From: Phycisphaerales bacterium UBA1926
GTDB taxonomy: Bacteria > Planctomycetota > Phycisphaerae > Phycisphaerales > UBA1924
Direction: 5' to 3'
NCBI GenBank assembly: GCA_002337215.1
Contig: DDFO01000034.1
Span: forward strand, 21,578-32,769
Length of the DNA: 11,192 nucleotides
In this document: positions 1-6,309 of the stretch, in pieces
Layout of the letters: each line of letters opens with the position of its first letter
Numbering within the stretch: the first letter of the stretch is position 1
The notes under the pieces: model-generated
Told to the model about the DNA's origin: nothing
The model's input: the letters and a program-made list of their open reading frames with translations, nothing else
Databases searched by the model: none
Position numbers and translations under genes: made by a program

Positions 1-218
1 CCGCTCGCGAGCGGCCCGAGCCCCATCAGCGCCGCCTCCTGGATCGCGAGGTTGATCAGCCCCGCGACCTCGTCGGCCTGCCCCTTGACGACCAAGCCCA
101 TCGCCCATCCGCTCACCTCGATCTGGGCCTTGTCGGCGCCCTTCTCTTTGACAGACTTGACGTAGGCCGGGTTGACCCAGTGTGTCTTGTCTTTGTGATC
201 GATGAACTTGATGAGCAT
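1..218 (-). CDS. Small protein of unknown function, C-terminus cut by window edge
   Basis: An open frame runs from an ATG (complement of 216-218) to the window edge, giving 72 residues without a stop. The protein begins MLIKFIDHKDKTHWVNPAYV and ends near LGPLASG. A purine-rich GAGAG lies about six bases before the ATG. The N-terminus, a short strand followed by an 'NPAYV' turn, loosely recalls small FlbD-like proteins, but the similarity is too weak for an assignment. There is no signal peptide or membrane segment in the visible part. It lies 26 bases after the lipoprotein gene on the same strand, so the two may be co-transcribed. Function unknown; the reading frame itself is fairly convincing because of its codon use, ribosome site and close spacing. 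Confidence 0.6.
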   Translation of the reverse strand, partial: MLIKFIDHKDKTHWVNPAYVKSVKEKGADKAQIEVSGWAMGLVVKGQADEVAGLINLAIQEAALMGLGPLAS

Positions 219-244
219 GGGCGTCTCTCGGGGCGACGGCGGGA

Positions 245-739
245 TCAGTTCCCCAGGAAGTCCGTCGCGATCGGCTTCTCGAAGATCTCGCGGACCGCGA
301 GCAGGGCGAGCGCGAAGCGGGCCCTGTCCTCGGCTTCGAACAGAACGGGCTCGTTCCCCTCGACCCAGCAGTAATAGCGGTACGCGTTGCTCCCGAGCGA
401 GTCGCCGAACTTGACCTGCACGTGCACGAGCCGCGAGTCGGCCCGCTCCTCGACCGCGCCGTCGGGCTGGCTGACGGTGTACGTCGGCGCCTGGGCGACG
501 AAGTGCATCTTGTTGTCACCGATGTAGCGGGTCTCGAGGCCGTACGACTCGGCGAGCGCCAGGATCTGCTCTTTGGCGCCGGCCTCCGATGTCTCGGCGG
601 CGTCGTCTGACATGAGGTTGCCGTAGTGGAGCATCCCGCCGAACTGGTGGGTCTGCGTGCAGCCCGCGAGCGTCATGCCCGCGAGCACCAGCCCGATTCC
701 CGCGGCGGTCTTGATCCTGTCTGTGTTCCCGATTGCCAT
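245..739 (-). CDS. Putative lipoprotein of unknown function
   Basis: 164 residues. The N-terminus has a type II signal peptide: positive residues (R8, K10), a hydrophobic stretch (about 12-25) and a lipobox LAGC with the lipidated Cys at position 27. Residue +2 is Thr, not Asp, so by the Gram-negative sorting rule an outer-membrane destination is more likely (inference). The mature part, about 138 residues, is mixed alpha/beta and includes an aromatic patch (NAYRYYCWVEG) near residues 118-128 and a helical C-terminus. I do not recognise a family. The ATG (complement of 737-739) follows AAGGGAA. It lies 77 bases downstream of the E1 alpha gene and 26 bases upstream of the next small gene on the same strand. 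The leader carries three AGGG-containing near-repeats. Confidence 0.75.
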   Translation of the reverse strand: MAIGNTDRIKTAAGIGLVLAGMTLAGCTQTHQFGGMLHYGNLMSDDAAETSEAGAKEQILALAESYGLETRYIGDNKMHFVAQAPTYTVSQPDGAVEERADSRLVHVQVKFGDSLGSNAYRYYCWVEGNEPVLFEAEDRARFALALLAVREIFEKPIATDFLGN

Positions 740-816
740 ATCAGCGTTCCCTTCGTTTCGCGTTCCCTGCGATTCGCCCTGCGACTCGTCTTTTCAAATG
801 TTCGCCTTCGATCGGG

Positions 817-1941
817 TCACACACGTTCGGCGTGCGCCTTGAGCCCGATCTGATCCGGGTTGATCCCGAGGCTCGAGGTCCGCATCGTGTCCCGTTGCTC
901 GCGCAGATCGTTCGGGATCTGGGCGAACATGTGGTCGAAGAACTCGCTCTTGTCGGGGTCCGTCACGCCCTCGGCGCTCTTGACGATCTCGCCGACGATC
1001 GTGTCGGCCCGCTCGCCGAGCGCCGCCTGCTTCTCGTCGTCCCAGAGGTCCTTGCTCACGAGGTACTTCCGTGTGCGGATCAGCGGGTCCTTCTCCATCC
1101 ACGCCTCGACCTCTTTCTGGTCGCGGTAGCGGCGCGCGTCGTCCGCGGTCGTGTGGTCACCGAGGCGGTAGGTGAGCCCCTCGATAAACGAAGGGCCGTC
1201 CCCGTTGATTGCACGCTTCCGTGCATCGCTCACGGCCTTGTAGACCGCGAAGATGTCGTTGCCGTCCACGCGGATGGTCGGCATGCCGTAGGCAAACGCC
1301 TTCTGCGCGACGGTCTCGGACGCCATCTGCTGTTCGAAGGGGACGCTGATCGCCCATTGGTTGTTCTGGCAATAGAAGATGGTGGGGACCTTGAGGACGC
1401 TCGCGAAGTTCATCGCGCCGTGGAAATCGCCCTCGCTGGTCGCGCCGTCGCCGAAGTAGGTGATGACCGCGCCCTTCTCCTTGCGGAGCTTCATCGACCA
1501 GGCGATGCCGGCGGCGTGGAGCATGTGCGTCCCGATCGGGACGCTCAGCGGTGTCATCCGCACGCCCTCGGGGATCTTGTTGCCCCGCTCGTCGCCCATC
1601 CAGTGCATCAGGATCTGGTGGTAGGGCATCCCGTGCAGGTGCATCGCGAGGTTCTCGCGGTAGCAGGGGATGACCCAGTCCGTCCCGCGGACCATCGCCA
1701 TCGCCGACCCGGCGGCGTTCGCCTCCTGGCCTTTGTTCTGGGGATAGGTGCCCATCCGCCCCGAACGCTGGAGCTTGAAGGCGATCTCGTCGAGCTGACG
1801 GCAGATCCACATCTGCTCGTACGCCTCGACGACCTGCTTGTCGGTCAGCGTGTCTTTCGCGAGCTTCTTGTCGAGCTTGCCTTCCTCGTCGAGGATCTGC
1901 AGATACTCGATCTTCGCCTCGTAGATCGTCTCAATCGGCAT
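817..1941 (-). CDS. Thiamine-diphosphate 2-oxoacid dehydrogenase E1 component, alpha subunit (PdhA/BCKDH type)
   Basis: 374 residues from the chosen start. E1 alpha, together with E1 beta, decarboxylates a 2-oxoacid (pyruvate or a branched-chain 2-oxoacid) on thiamine diphosphate and passes the acyl group to the E2 lipoyl domain. The TPP/Mg motif is intact: GDG at 164-166 and NN at 193-194. The conserved TYPQNKGQEA segment (65-74) and the active-site loop with H263 (GDHTTADDARRYR) are present; the loop resembles Gram-positive PdhA and BCKDH E1 alpha. Length is typical. An in-frame start 11 codons upstream exists, but the ATG at 1941 has GGGAG five bases before it and the family N-terminus begins there. 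No beta subunit, E2 or E3 gene lies in the window. Substrate cannot be decided; branched-chain use would fit the HMG-CoA lyase cluster, pyruvate fits the sequence equally well. Confidence 0.92.
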   Translation of the reverse strand: MPIETIYEAKIEYLQILDEEGKLDKKLAKDTLTDKQVVEAYEQMWICRQLDEIAFKLQRSGRMGTYPQNKGQEANAAGSAMAMVRGTDWVIPCYRENLAMHLHGMPYHQILMHWMGDERGNKIPEGVRMTPLSVPIGTHMLHAAGIAWSMKLRKEKGAVITYFGDGATSEGDFHGAMNFASVLKVPTIFYCQNNQWAISVPFEQQMASETVAQKAFAYGMPTIRVDGNDIFAVYKAVSDARKRAINGDGPSFIEGLTYRLGDHTTADDARRYRDQKEVEAWMEKDPLIRTRKYLVSKDLWDDEKQAALGERADTIVGEIVKSAEGVTDPDKSEFFDHMFAQIPNDLREQRDTMRTSSLGINPDQIGLKAHAERV

Positions 1942-1964
1942 GAGCTCTCCCGGATGGTCGGATT

Positions 1965-1989
1965 TGGTTCGCACTGGTGAGACGAACCA
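1965..1989 (-). promoter_or_regulatory. Perfect 7-bp inverted repeat in the E1 alpha leader
   Basis: TGGTTCG (1965-1971) and CGAACCA (1983-1989) are perfect complements separated by 11 bases. The element sits 23 bases before the E1 alpha start codon and downstream of the candidate -10. It could be an operator or a leader hairpin; the sequence does not say which. Confidence 0.35.
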
Positions 1990-2014
1990 CGCCCGGTGTG
2001 TAGCAACCCAGATG

Positions 2015-2020
2015 ATTGTA
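2015..2020 (-). promoter_or_regulatory. Candidate -10 element upstream of the E1 alpha gene
   Basis: On the minus strand TACAAT matches the sigma-70 -10 consensus in five of six positions, about 75 bases before the E1 alpha ATG. No good -35 hexamer sits at the right distance, so this is only a candidate. Confidence 0.3.
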
Positions 2021-2070
2021 GGGGCGATGCCCGCTCGCGAACCACCGGGAGCCCGGCTCGTGGGGCCCGT

Positions 2071-2220
2071 TTACCAGTCCCGGCCCCGGATGCCGTCGCG
2101 GGTGGTCCGGAACATCGAAAGAATCCGGCGTTCGAGTTCCATGATCCCGGGGGCCCAGGTCCCATCATCGAGATTCGTCACCAGCACGCCAGGCTCGCCC
2201 ACCGCCTTGGACCGGAGACC
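2071..2220 (-). pseudogene. Possible remnant of a minus-strand gene (C-terminal fragment)
   Basis: On the minus strand the last ~50 codons before a TAA at 2071-2073 read like natural protein (VLVTNLDDGTWAPGIMELER, then a segment ending RGRDW), with sensible codon use. Upstream the same frame turns into low-complexity translation antisense to the RHS relic, and no start with a ribosome site is visible. It may be the tail of a gene whose front was lost. I do not recognise the family, and a chance open frame is possible. Confidence 0.2.
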
Positions 2221-2239
2221 GACCAACCCGCCCCCGGCG

Positions 2240-2478
2240 AGCGACGAGGGCGAAGTCGTCGAGCAGTACAGCTGGTCGCCATTCGGGCGCCTGCTCGCGG
2301 TCGACGAGATGGCGGGCATCTCGGACGCGCTGCTCCCGCAGAACGGCTACACGGGCGGGCTCTACCACGACTACCGCATCGGCGTAGGCCAACACGGGCT
2401 GTTCGCCGAGACGATGGGCGCGGAGGGGCAGGCGTTCCAGCCCCGCGCCAACCCGCTGCGGATGTTGTCATGCCGACG
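2240..2478 (+). pseudogene. Relic of an RHS/YD-repeat protein
   Basis: About 80 codons on the plus strand resemble the region near the end of an RHS core: EGEVVEQYSWSPFGRLLAVD, then NGYTGGLYHDYRIG, then a GQHGLFAE segment. Known RHS proteins have similar 'VxxYxWsPfG.lla' and 'hqGLFaer' stretches just before the final YD repeats. Nothing upstream in the frame has RHS repeats, there is no credible start or ribosome site, and downstream the frame degenerates before the expected 'YDPxlGRF' box. It is therefore best read as a broken fragment stranded between the E1 alpha and acyl-CoA dehydrogenase genes. Family similarity is judged by eye. Confidence 0.45.
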
Positions 2479-2490
2479 CTCACCAGCATC

Positions 2491-2536
2491 CCCGGCGTGA
2501 CCATTGTCGATCGTATCGAAGGGGTCACACGCCGGG
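2491..2536. repeat. Imperfect 12-bp inverted repeat
   Basis: CCCGGCGTGACC (2491-2502) pairs with GGTCA + CA bulge + CGCCGGG (2523-2536): 12 base pairs with one two-base bulge and a 20-base loop. It directly follows the acyl-CoA dehydrogenase terminator in the direction of that gene's transcription and may act as a second, back-up stem-loop, though it has no T-tract. Confidence 0.5.
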
Positions 2537-2537
2537 C

Positions 2538-2571
2538 AGAAAGAAAAAGGGCCCGGTCGTCCCGGGCCCTG
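2538..2571 (-). terminator. Intrinsic terminator of the acyl-CoA dehydrogenase gene
   Basis: A perfect 9-bp stem, AGGGCCCGG (2548-2556) with CCGGGCCCT (2562-2570), encloses a 5-base loop. On the minus strand it is followed by a T-rich tract, TTTTTCTTTCT (complement of about 2538-2548). It lies about 43 bases after the stop codon at 2614. Stem, loop size and U-tract fit a rho-independent terminator for the minus strand. Confidence 0.88.
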
Positions 2572-2613
2572 TCTCTTCGGTTTGACTGATCCAAGGCGAC
2601 GCCCTCCGAGCGA

Positions 2614-4581
2614 TCACCCCTCGTCGATCTTGCTCATCCCCTCGCGGCCCGTGCCGCCCGACACGTACTGGCCGGTGATCGCGTGGAACTGCTTGATGTG
2701 GGTCTGGTCCGGCTCGTGCCCCTTGCCGAGCAGGTCGGTCGGCGTCTTCTCGGGGATCACGAAATCGCTCGCGGGCTTCTGATCGCTCACGTCGAGCGCC
2801 GCCTTCGCCGCGATCTTCATGCTCTCGTCCGCGTTCGCCTCCAGGTTCGCGAAGGCGTTGCGGATCTCGAGCTCGGCCATGTCGAAGAAGTGCAGCGCCG
2901 CCTGCTTGTCGCGCTCGAACTCGAGCCCGCCGTGCCCGGCCCGGATGTCCTGATCCAGCTTGCTGAGCGTGCAGAGCCAGGCATGCAGGAAGATGGCCGC
3001 GTCCGCGATCCGCGCCTGGGCGCACTGGGCGCCCACCATCTTCGTGTCGTACTTCTTGCCGGTGACCTTGTAGCGGTAGGTGAACTCGCTGATCCACTTG
3101 CTCACCCGCTTGCCCTGCTCGACAAGGCTCTGGTGCAGCCCGTCGATGTGGGGCGGGCGGCGGCGGATGCCCAGGATCACCTCCGTGAAGATCGGGATGC
3201 CCGCCTTCACGATCGCGGGGCTGAACTTGAAGTTCTCGGCGGCGAGCTTGAGGCCCAGCATGTGCTCGGCCAGCGGCTTGCCGCCCCACCCGAAGATGAA
3301 CTGCTGCATGACCTCGTTGGCGCCCTCGACGATCGTGTTGATGCGGCTGTCGCGGAAGATCCGCTCGACCTCGTTCTCGGTCATGTACCCCTCGCCGCCC
3401 ATGATCTGGACCGCGTCGTTGACCGAGCGCCAGCCCATCTCCGAGCAGAACGTCTTGCAGATCGCCGTCTCGACGCGGATGTCCTCGTCGCCGCGATCGA
3501 GGAAGCCCGTCGTCATGTAGAGCATCGCGTCCATCGCGTAGCAGTACGCGGTCATGCGCGCGACCTTCTCTTGCACCTGCTCGAAGTCCGCGAGCGCGCG
3601 CCCGAACTGGTAGCGCGTCTGCGCCCACTTGATCGCCTGGTCCTTCGCCCGCTTCGCACCGCCCAGCATGCCGGCGCTGAGCGTGCAGCGGCCGTAGTTC
3701 AGGCAGGTGAGCGCGACGTTGAGCCCCTTGCCCTCCTTGTGCAGGAGGTTGGCGCGGGGCACCTTGACGTTGTTGAACCGGATCCGAGCCTGCCACGTGC
3801 CCCGGATGCCGCACTTCGCGCGGTTCGGGCTGTACAGGTCGATCCCCTCCATGTCCGGCGTGCAGATCACCGCGGTGACCTTGTCCTTGCCGTCGATCTT
3901 CTGCTTCGCCATCACGGTGAACAGGCCCGAGATCGCCCCCGAGGTCGCCCACTTCTTCTCGCCGTTGAGGATGAAGTGCGAGCCGTCCTCGCTCACCTCG
4001 ATCCGCGTCTCCTGCCCCCCCGCGTCGCAGCCCACGTTGGGCTCGCTGAGGCAGAACGCGCTGAGCCAGTCGTTGGCGAGGTGGGGGAGATAATTCTTCT
4101 TCTGGTCCTCGTTGCCGAACAGCATCAGCGCCTTGCACCCGATCGACTGGTGGGCCGAGACGATCACCGCCGTCGACCCGCAGTACTTGCCGATCATCTC
4201 GAGCACGCGGTTGTAGCTGGTGATGCCCATGCCCAGCCCGCCGTACTCCTTGGAGATCGTCATCCCCAGCACGCCCATCTTGAACAGACGCTGCAGCGCC
4301 CACTCGGGGACGTGCTGCTCCTGGTCGATCTCGATCGAGGGGTGCTCGTTCTTGAGGTAGTCCTCGAGCTCCGCGAGCAGCCGGTCGCACGCCGCGACCT
4401 CGTCGGGGTGCTCGATCGCGCGATCCGGGTAGGGGAACAGCAGGTCCGAACGCACGCCGCCCGCGAACATCGTGCGGACCACGCCCTGCTCGGCCGAGTC
4501 GGCACCAAGCAACGCCTCGGCCTCTTCGATCGTCTTGCGGTCCTGCTCGCTCAGGCCCTTCATCTGCTTCAGGTCAGCCAT
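2614..4581 (-). CDS. Acyl-CoA dehydrogenase, long form (655 residues)
   Basis: FAD-dependent dehydrogenase making 2-enoyl-CoA from acyl-CoA and passing electrons to ETF. Core order: an N-terminal segment of about 60 residues, helical N-domain (about 65-170), beta-domain with the signature SEPNVGCDAG (179-188) and WATSG (211-215), then the C-terminal helical domain with GGEGY (395-399) and ERIFRDSRI. The catalytic base is E419 in IVEGANEV; most relatives read EGT, so T is replaced by A. Residues after about 430 form a C-terminal extension of about 220 residues, as in long forms such as VLCAD/ACAD9, whereas short- and branched-chain enzymes are about 380-400 residues. The substrate may thus be long-chain rather than isovaleryl-CoA. 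The ATG follows GAGGAGA at seven bases; a GC hairpin abuts this ribosome site. The gene ends at a terminator and is 316 bases after the crotonase gene, so it is probably transcribed separately. Confidence 0.93.
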   Translation of the reverse strand: MADLKQMKGLSEQDRKTIEEAEALLGADSAEQGVVRTMFAGGVRSDLLFPYPDRAIEHPDEVAACDRLLAELEDYLKNEHPSIEIDQEQHVPEWALQRLFKMGVLGMTISKEYGGLGMGITSYNRVLEMIGKYCGSTAVIVSAHQSIGCKALMLFGNEDQKKNYLPHLANDWLSAFCLSEPNVGCDAGGQETRIEVSEDGSHFILNGEKKWATSGAISGLFTVMAKQKIDGKDKVTAVICTPDMEGIDLYSPNRAKCGIRGTWQARIRFNNVKVPRANLLHKEGKGLNVALTCLNYGRCTLSAGMLGGAKRAKDQAIKWAQTRYQFGRALADFEQVQEKVARMTAYCYAMDAMLYMTTGFLDRGDEDIRVETAICKTFCSEMGWRSVNDAVQIMGGEGYMTENEVERIFRDSRINTIVEGANEVMQQFIFGWGGKPLAEHMLGLKLAAENFKFSPAIVKAGIPIFTEVILGIRRRPPHIDGLHQSLVEQGKRVSKWISEFTYRYKVTGKKYDTKMVGAQCAQARIADAAIFLHAWLCTLSKLDQDIRAGHGGLEFERDKQAALHFFDMAELEIRNAFANLEANADESMKIAAKAALDVSDQKPASDFVIPEKTPTDLLGKGHEPDQTHIKQFHAITGQYVSGGTGREGMSKIDEG

Positions 4582-4897
4582 GCCAGTGTCTCCTCGGGGC
4601 CGATCGCCCCGTTTGTTTTTGAATCGATCTCGCCGGTCGCGGGCATCCCCGGGCCAGGCCGAGGCATCACGCCCAACGACTCATCCGCCGGCCGGCGATC
4701 CGCGACCGCCGCCGAGGGAACCCGGTCCCATGTACCGATGAGACCGGCCACACCGCCGATCGCTCGGCTCCCTGCCCAGAGATTCACCCGATCTTTGCCA
4801 CCGGATGCACGCAGGGCAAACTGTGCTAATACAGAACGTGCGAAATTGTCGCTTCTTACGCGTTTAGTACGGTCAATAATCGGGTATCTGTACCAAT
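4582..4897. other. Intergenic region upstream of acyl-CoA dehydrogenase
   Basis: This 316-base stretch has no gene I can support. Its right part (about 4820-4895) is clearly more AT-rich than its surroundings, with TTGACC and TATTA-like words on the minus strand, so the dehydrogenase promoter is probably here, although no pair of boxes has ideal spacing. The middle holds a 12-base palindrome CGCCGGCCGGCG. The left end carries the hairpin at 4595-4611. No terminator for the preceding crotonase gene is evident. Confidence 0.5.
4595..4620 (+). terminator. Hairpin plus T-tract, antisense to the acyl-CoA dehydrogenase leader
   Basis: CGGGGC (4595-4600) and GCCCCG (4606-4611) form a 6-bp GC stem with a 5-base loop, followed on the plus strand by TTTGTTTTT. 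Read on the plus strand this has intrinsic-terminator form, yet no plus-strand gene precedes it. On the minus strand the same hairpin touches the ribosome site of the acyl-CoA dehydrogenase and could hinder its translation. Either role is inference. Confidence 0.4.
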
Positions 4898-5860
4898 TCA
4901 GGCGTTCGCCGCCGGCTTCTCGGCGGCCTGGTTCCCCGCGTTGTCACCGGACGACTTCGACCCGCTCCGTGCGAAGAACGACTCGATCGCCTCCGTCGCC
5001 TCGGGTGTGTGCCGCAGCCGGACCAGGTGCTCCCGCTCCTTCTTGATCCCCGCCGACCAGCCCGACGCGATGCCCACGTCCACACACTCCGCGACGGCCG
5101 CCGCCGACTGCGTCTTGGGAAGGTCGATCTTGAGCGCGTCGAGCGCCTCGAGCACGCCGGCCGCCCACTCGCCCCGGCCGATCCAGACGCTCGGTGCGCC
5201 GTCCCGATCGAGCTTCTTCTTGCCGTCGGGGTTCGCCCGATCCGCCACCCAGCTCGCCGCGACCTTCCGCAGATCGCCAGCCTTCTCGCACACCGCGTCG
5301 AAGAGCCCGGCCTCGGCCGCGCCGTCGAACTTCATCGGCTTGCCGACCGCCGTCATCAGGATCGCCGACCCCGGCTCGATCCGGGCCGGCAGCATCTGCG
5401 TCCCGCCCCAACCGGGGCAGATCGAAAGCCCGGCTTCCGGCAGCCCCACCGGGTACGGCTTCCCGTCGGGCGCCGGTGCCCCGATCAGCCCGTCGCAGTG
5501 CATCGCGAGTTCGAGCCCGCCGCCCAGGGCTGCACCGTTGATCGCCGCCGCGGTCGGGTACGGCAGCCGGCTGATCTTGCCGAACACGCTCGCGCCGTAC
5601 TCGAGGTACTTGTGCAGCTGCCCGTCGTCCATCGCCATGATGGACTTGAGGTCCGCCCCCGCGACGAACGACCGCTCGCTCGCCGAGGCGATGACCAGCC
5701 CCCGCGCGTCCTTGGGCAGCGCGTCGAGCGCCGCCTCAAGTCGTTGGATCAGTTCGAGCTCCAAGACCACGACCGACTTGCCGGGCTGGTCGAGCTCGAT
5801 GATGCAGATGCCGGCGTGATCGCCCTGGCCGTAGTGGATGGGAAGCGGTTCGATGGGCAT
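4898..5860 (-). CDS. Enoyl-CoA hydratase/isomerase family protein (crotonase), 320 residues
   Basis: Crotonase fold; the likely reaction is hydration of 2-enoyl-CoA to 3-hydroxyacyl-CoA. The oxyanion-hole segment FVAGADL (65-71) and GGGLEL (113-118) are present. Both catalytic glutamates of classical hydratases are kept: E117 in GGGLELAM and E142 in GLPEAGL. The stretch from VGLPEAGL to CPGWGGTQ resembles the hydratase domain of FadB/FadJ-type proteins more than short stand-alone hydratases. A C-terminal region of about 130 residues, ending in an Ala/Asn-rich tail, follows; no dehydrogenase domain is attached. The frame opens 22 codons further upstream, but the ATG at 5860 follows GGAGGA at four bases and begins the family homology, so it is preferred. 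A GC hairpin lies just upstream of that ribosome site. It probably forms one functional set with the dehydrogenase downstream. Confidence 0.9.
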   Translation of the reverse strand: MPIEPLPIHYGQGDHAGICIIELDQPGKSVVVLELELIQRLEAALDALPKDARGLVIASASERSFVAGADLKSIMAMDDGQLHKYLEYGASVFGKISRLPYPTAAAINGAALGGGLELAMHCDGLIGAPAPDGKPYPVGLPEAGLSICPGWGGTQMLPARIEPGSAILMTAVGKPMKFDGAAEAGLFDAVCEKAGDLRKVAASWVADRANPDGKKKLDRDGAPSVWIGRGEWAAGVLEALDALKIDLPKTQSAAAVAECVDVGIASGWSAGIKKEREHLVRLRHTPEATEAIESFFARSGSKSSGDNAGNQAAEKPAANA

Positions 5861-5881
5861 GGGGTCCTCCGTGAGCCTTTC

Positions 5882-5896
5882 CGCGGCTGCGCCGCG
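5882..5896 (-). promoter_or_regulatory. GC hairpin in the crotonase leader
   Basis: CGCGGC (5882-5887) and GCCGCG (5891-5896) form a perfect 6-bp stem with a 3-base loop, about 11 bases before the GGAGGA of the 4898-5860 gene. It may be a leader stem-loop; chance formation in GC-rich DNA is possible. Confidence 0.25.
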
Positions 5897-5992
5897 ACGC
5901 GTGCGCACGATAGCGCTCGTTCTCACCCGTCGCGACCCGGGCCCTGATCCACCTGCGTGCGTCGGCTCACCGCAGAGTGAGACCCAGCAGGT

Positions 5993-6208
5993 TTACGACG
6001 CGTTCGGCTTCACCGGGCAGGTCCGCACATTCAGCAGGCAATACGCCGGGCAGATTCCCACCGCCCCCGTCGCCAGCAGCACAAGGCCCACAATCCCGAC
6101 GAGAATCCCGAACAGGCTCCCGAACCCGAGCAACTGCCACGCGACCAGGATCAGCACGATCCCGAGCACCACCCGGATCACACGGTCGGCCGTTCCTTCA
6201 TTGGTCAT
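5993..6208 (-). CDS. DUF2892-type small inner-membrane protein
   Basis: 71 residues with two hydrophobic segments, about 11-29 and 32-52, separated by a short Gly/Ser turn, then a short polar tail. The N-terminus (NEGTADRVIRVVLG) and the Cys-containing end (GICPAYCLLNVRTC, Cys at 53, 57, 64) match the general pattern of the DUF2892/YgaP-like membrane family, in which similar segments are often linked to rhodanese domains. There is no rhodanese domain here. The ATG follows AGGAGG at four bases, an excellent ribosome site. It sits 101 bases after the LiuC-like gene and has its own candidate -10, so it is probably a separate unit that happens to lie among the acyl-CoA genes. Biochemical role unknown. 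Confidence 0.85.
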   Translation of the reverse strand: MTNEGTADRVIRVVLGIVLILVAWQLLGFGSLFGILVGIVGLVLLATGAVGICPAYCLLNVRTCPVKPNAS

Positions 6209-6229
6209 CGCGAACCTCCTTGCACCCGC

Positions 6230-6235
6230 ATAATA
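6230..6235 (-). promoter_or_regulatory. Candidate -10 element of the DUF2892 gene
   Basis: TATTAT on the minus strand, 21 bases before the start codon and upstream of the AGGAGG site, matches five of six sigma-70 -10 positions. The -35 position (CTCTTT at 17 bp) is poor, so support is moderate. Confidence 0.35.
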
Positions 6236-6309
6236 GGGGCGGGATCGGGACCAAAGAGTCCACTTTTGATCGATCGTTCGCAGCGATGGCGTCGAAACTC
6301 AACCGACGG

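Larger units (their letters stand above)
1942..2613. other. Gene-poor stretch between E1 alpha and acyl-CoA dehydrogenase
   Basis: This 672-base stretch holds no intact gene that I can support. It contains the leader inverted repeat and candidate -10 of the E1 alpha gene, a possible minus-strand gene tail (2071-2220), the RHS relic on the plus strand (2240-2478), an imperfect long inverted repeat (2491-2536) and the acyl-CoA dehydrogenase terminator (2538-2571). It looks like a site of past gene loss. Confidence 0.6.

Noticed and set aside
733..1980. 415-codon plus-strand open frame opposite the E1 alpha gene
   Set aside because: Antisense shadow of a gene with intact TPP motifs; no ribosome site or family features.
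1940..2239. Upstream part of the plus-strand open frame that contains the RHS-like piece
   Set aside because: These codons overlap the E1 alpha leader and do not resemble RHS or other protein; only the later part is RHS-like.
4688..4701. Palindrome CGCCGGCCGGCG upstream of the acyl-CoA dehydrogenase
   Set aside because: Purely G/C self-complementary words of this kind arise easily in such GC-rich DNA, and it lacks a T-tract or operator-like context.
4569..4787. 72-codon minus-strand open frame just before the acyl-CoA dehydrogenase
   Set aside because: No ribosome site, it overlaps the dehydrogenase start, and it has no recognisable features.
2683..5046. Very long plus-strand open frame (787 codons) across the acyl-CoA dehydrogenase
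   Set aside because: It is antisense to a dehydrogenase with full family motifs; its translation is rich in Arg/Leu/Val/Asp with no recognisable domain, as expected for a GC-rich shadow frame.
5970..5985. CTCAC-N6-GTGAG inverted repeat after the DUF2892 gene
   Set aside because: Only five base pairs and no T-tract on the minus strand, so it is not a convincing terminator.
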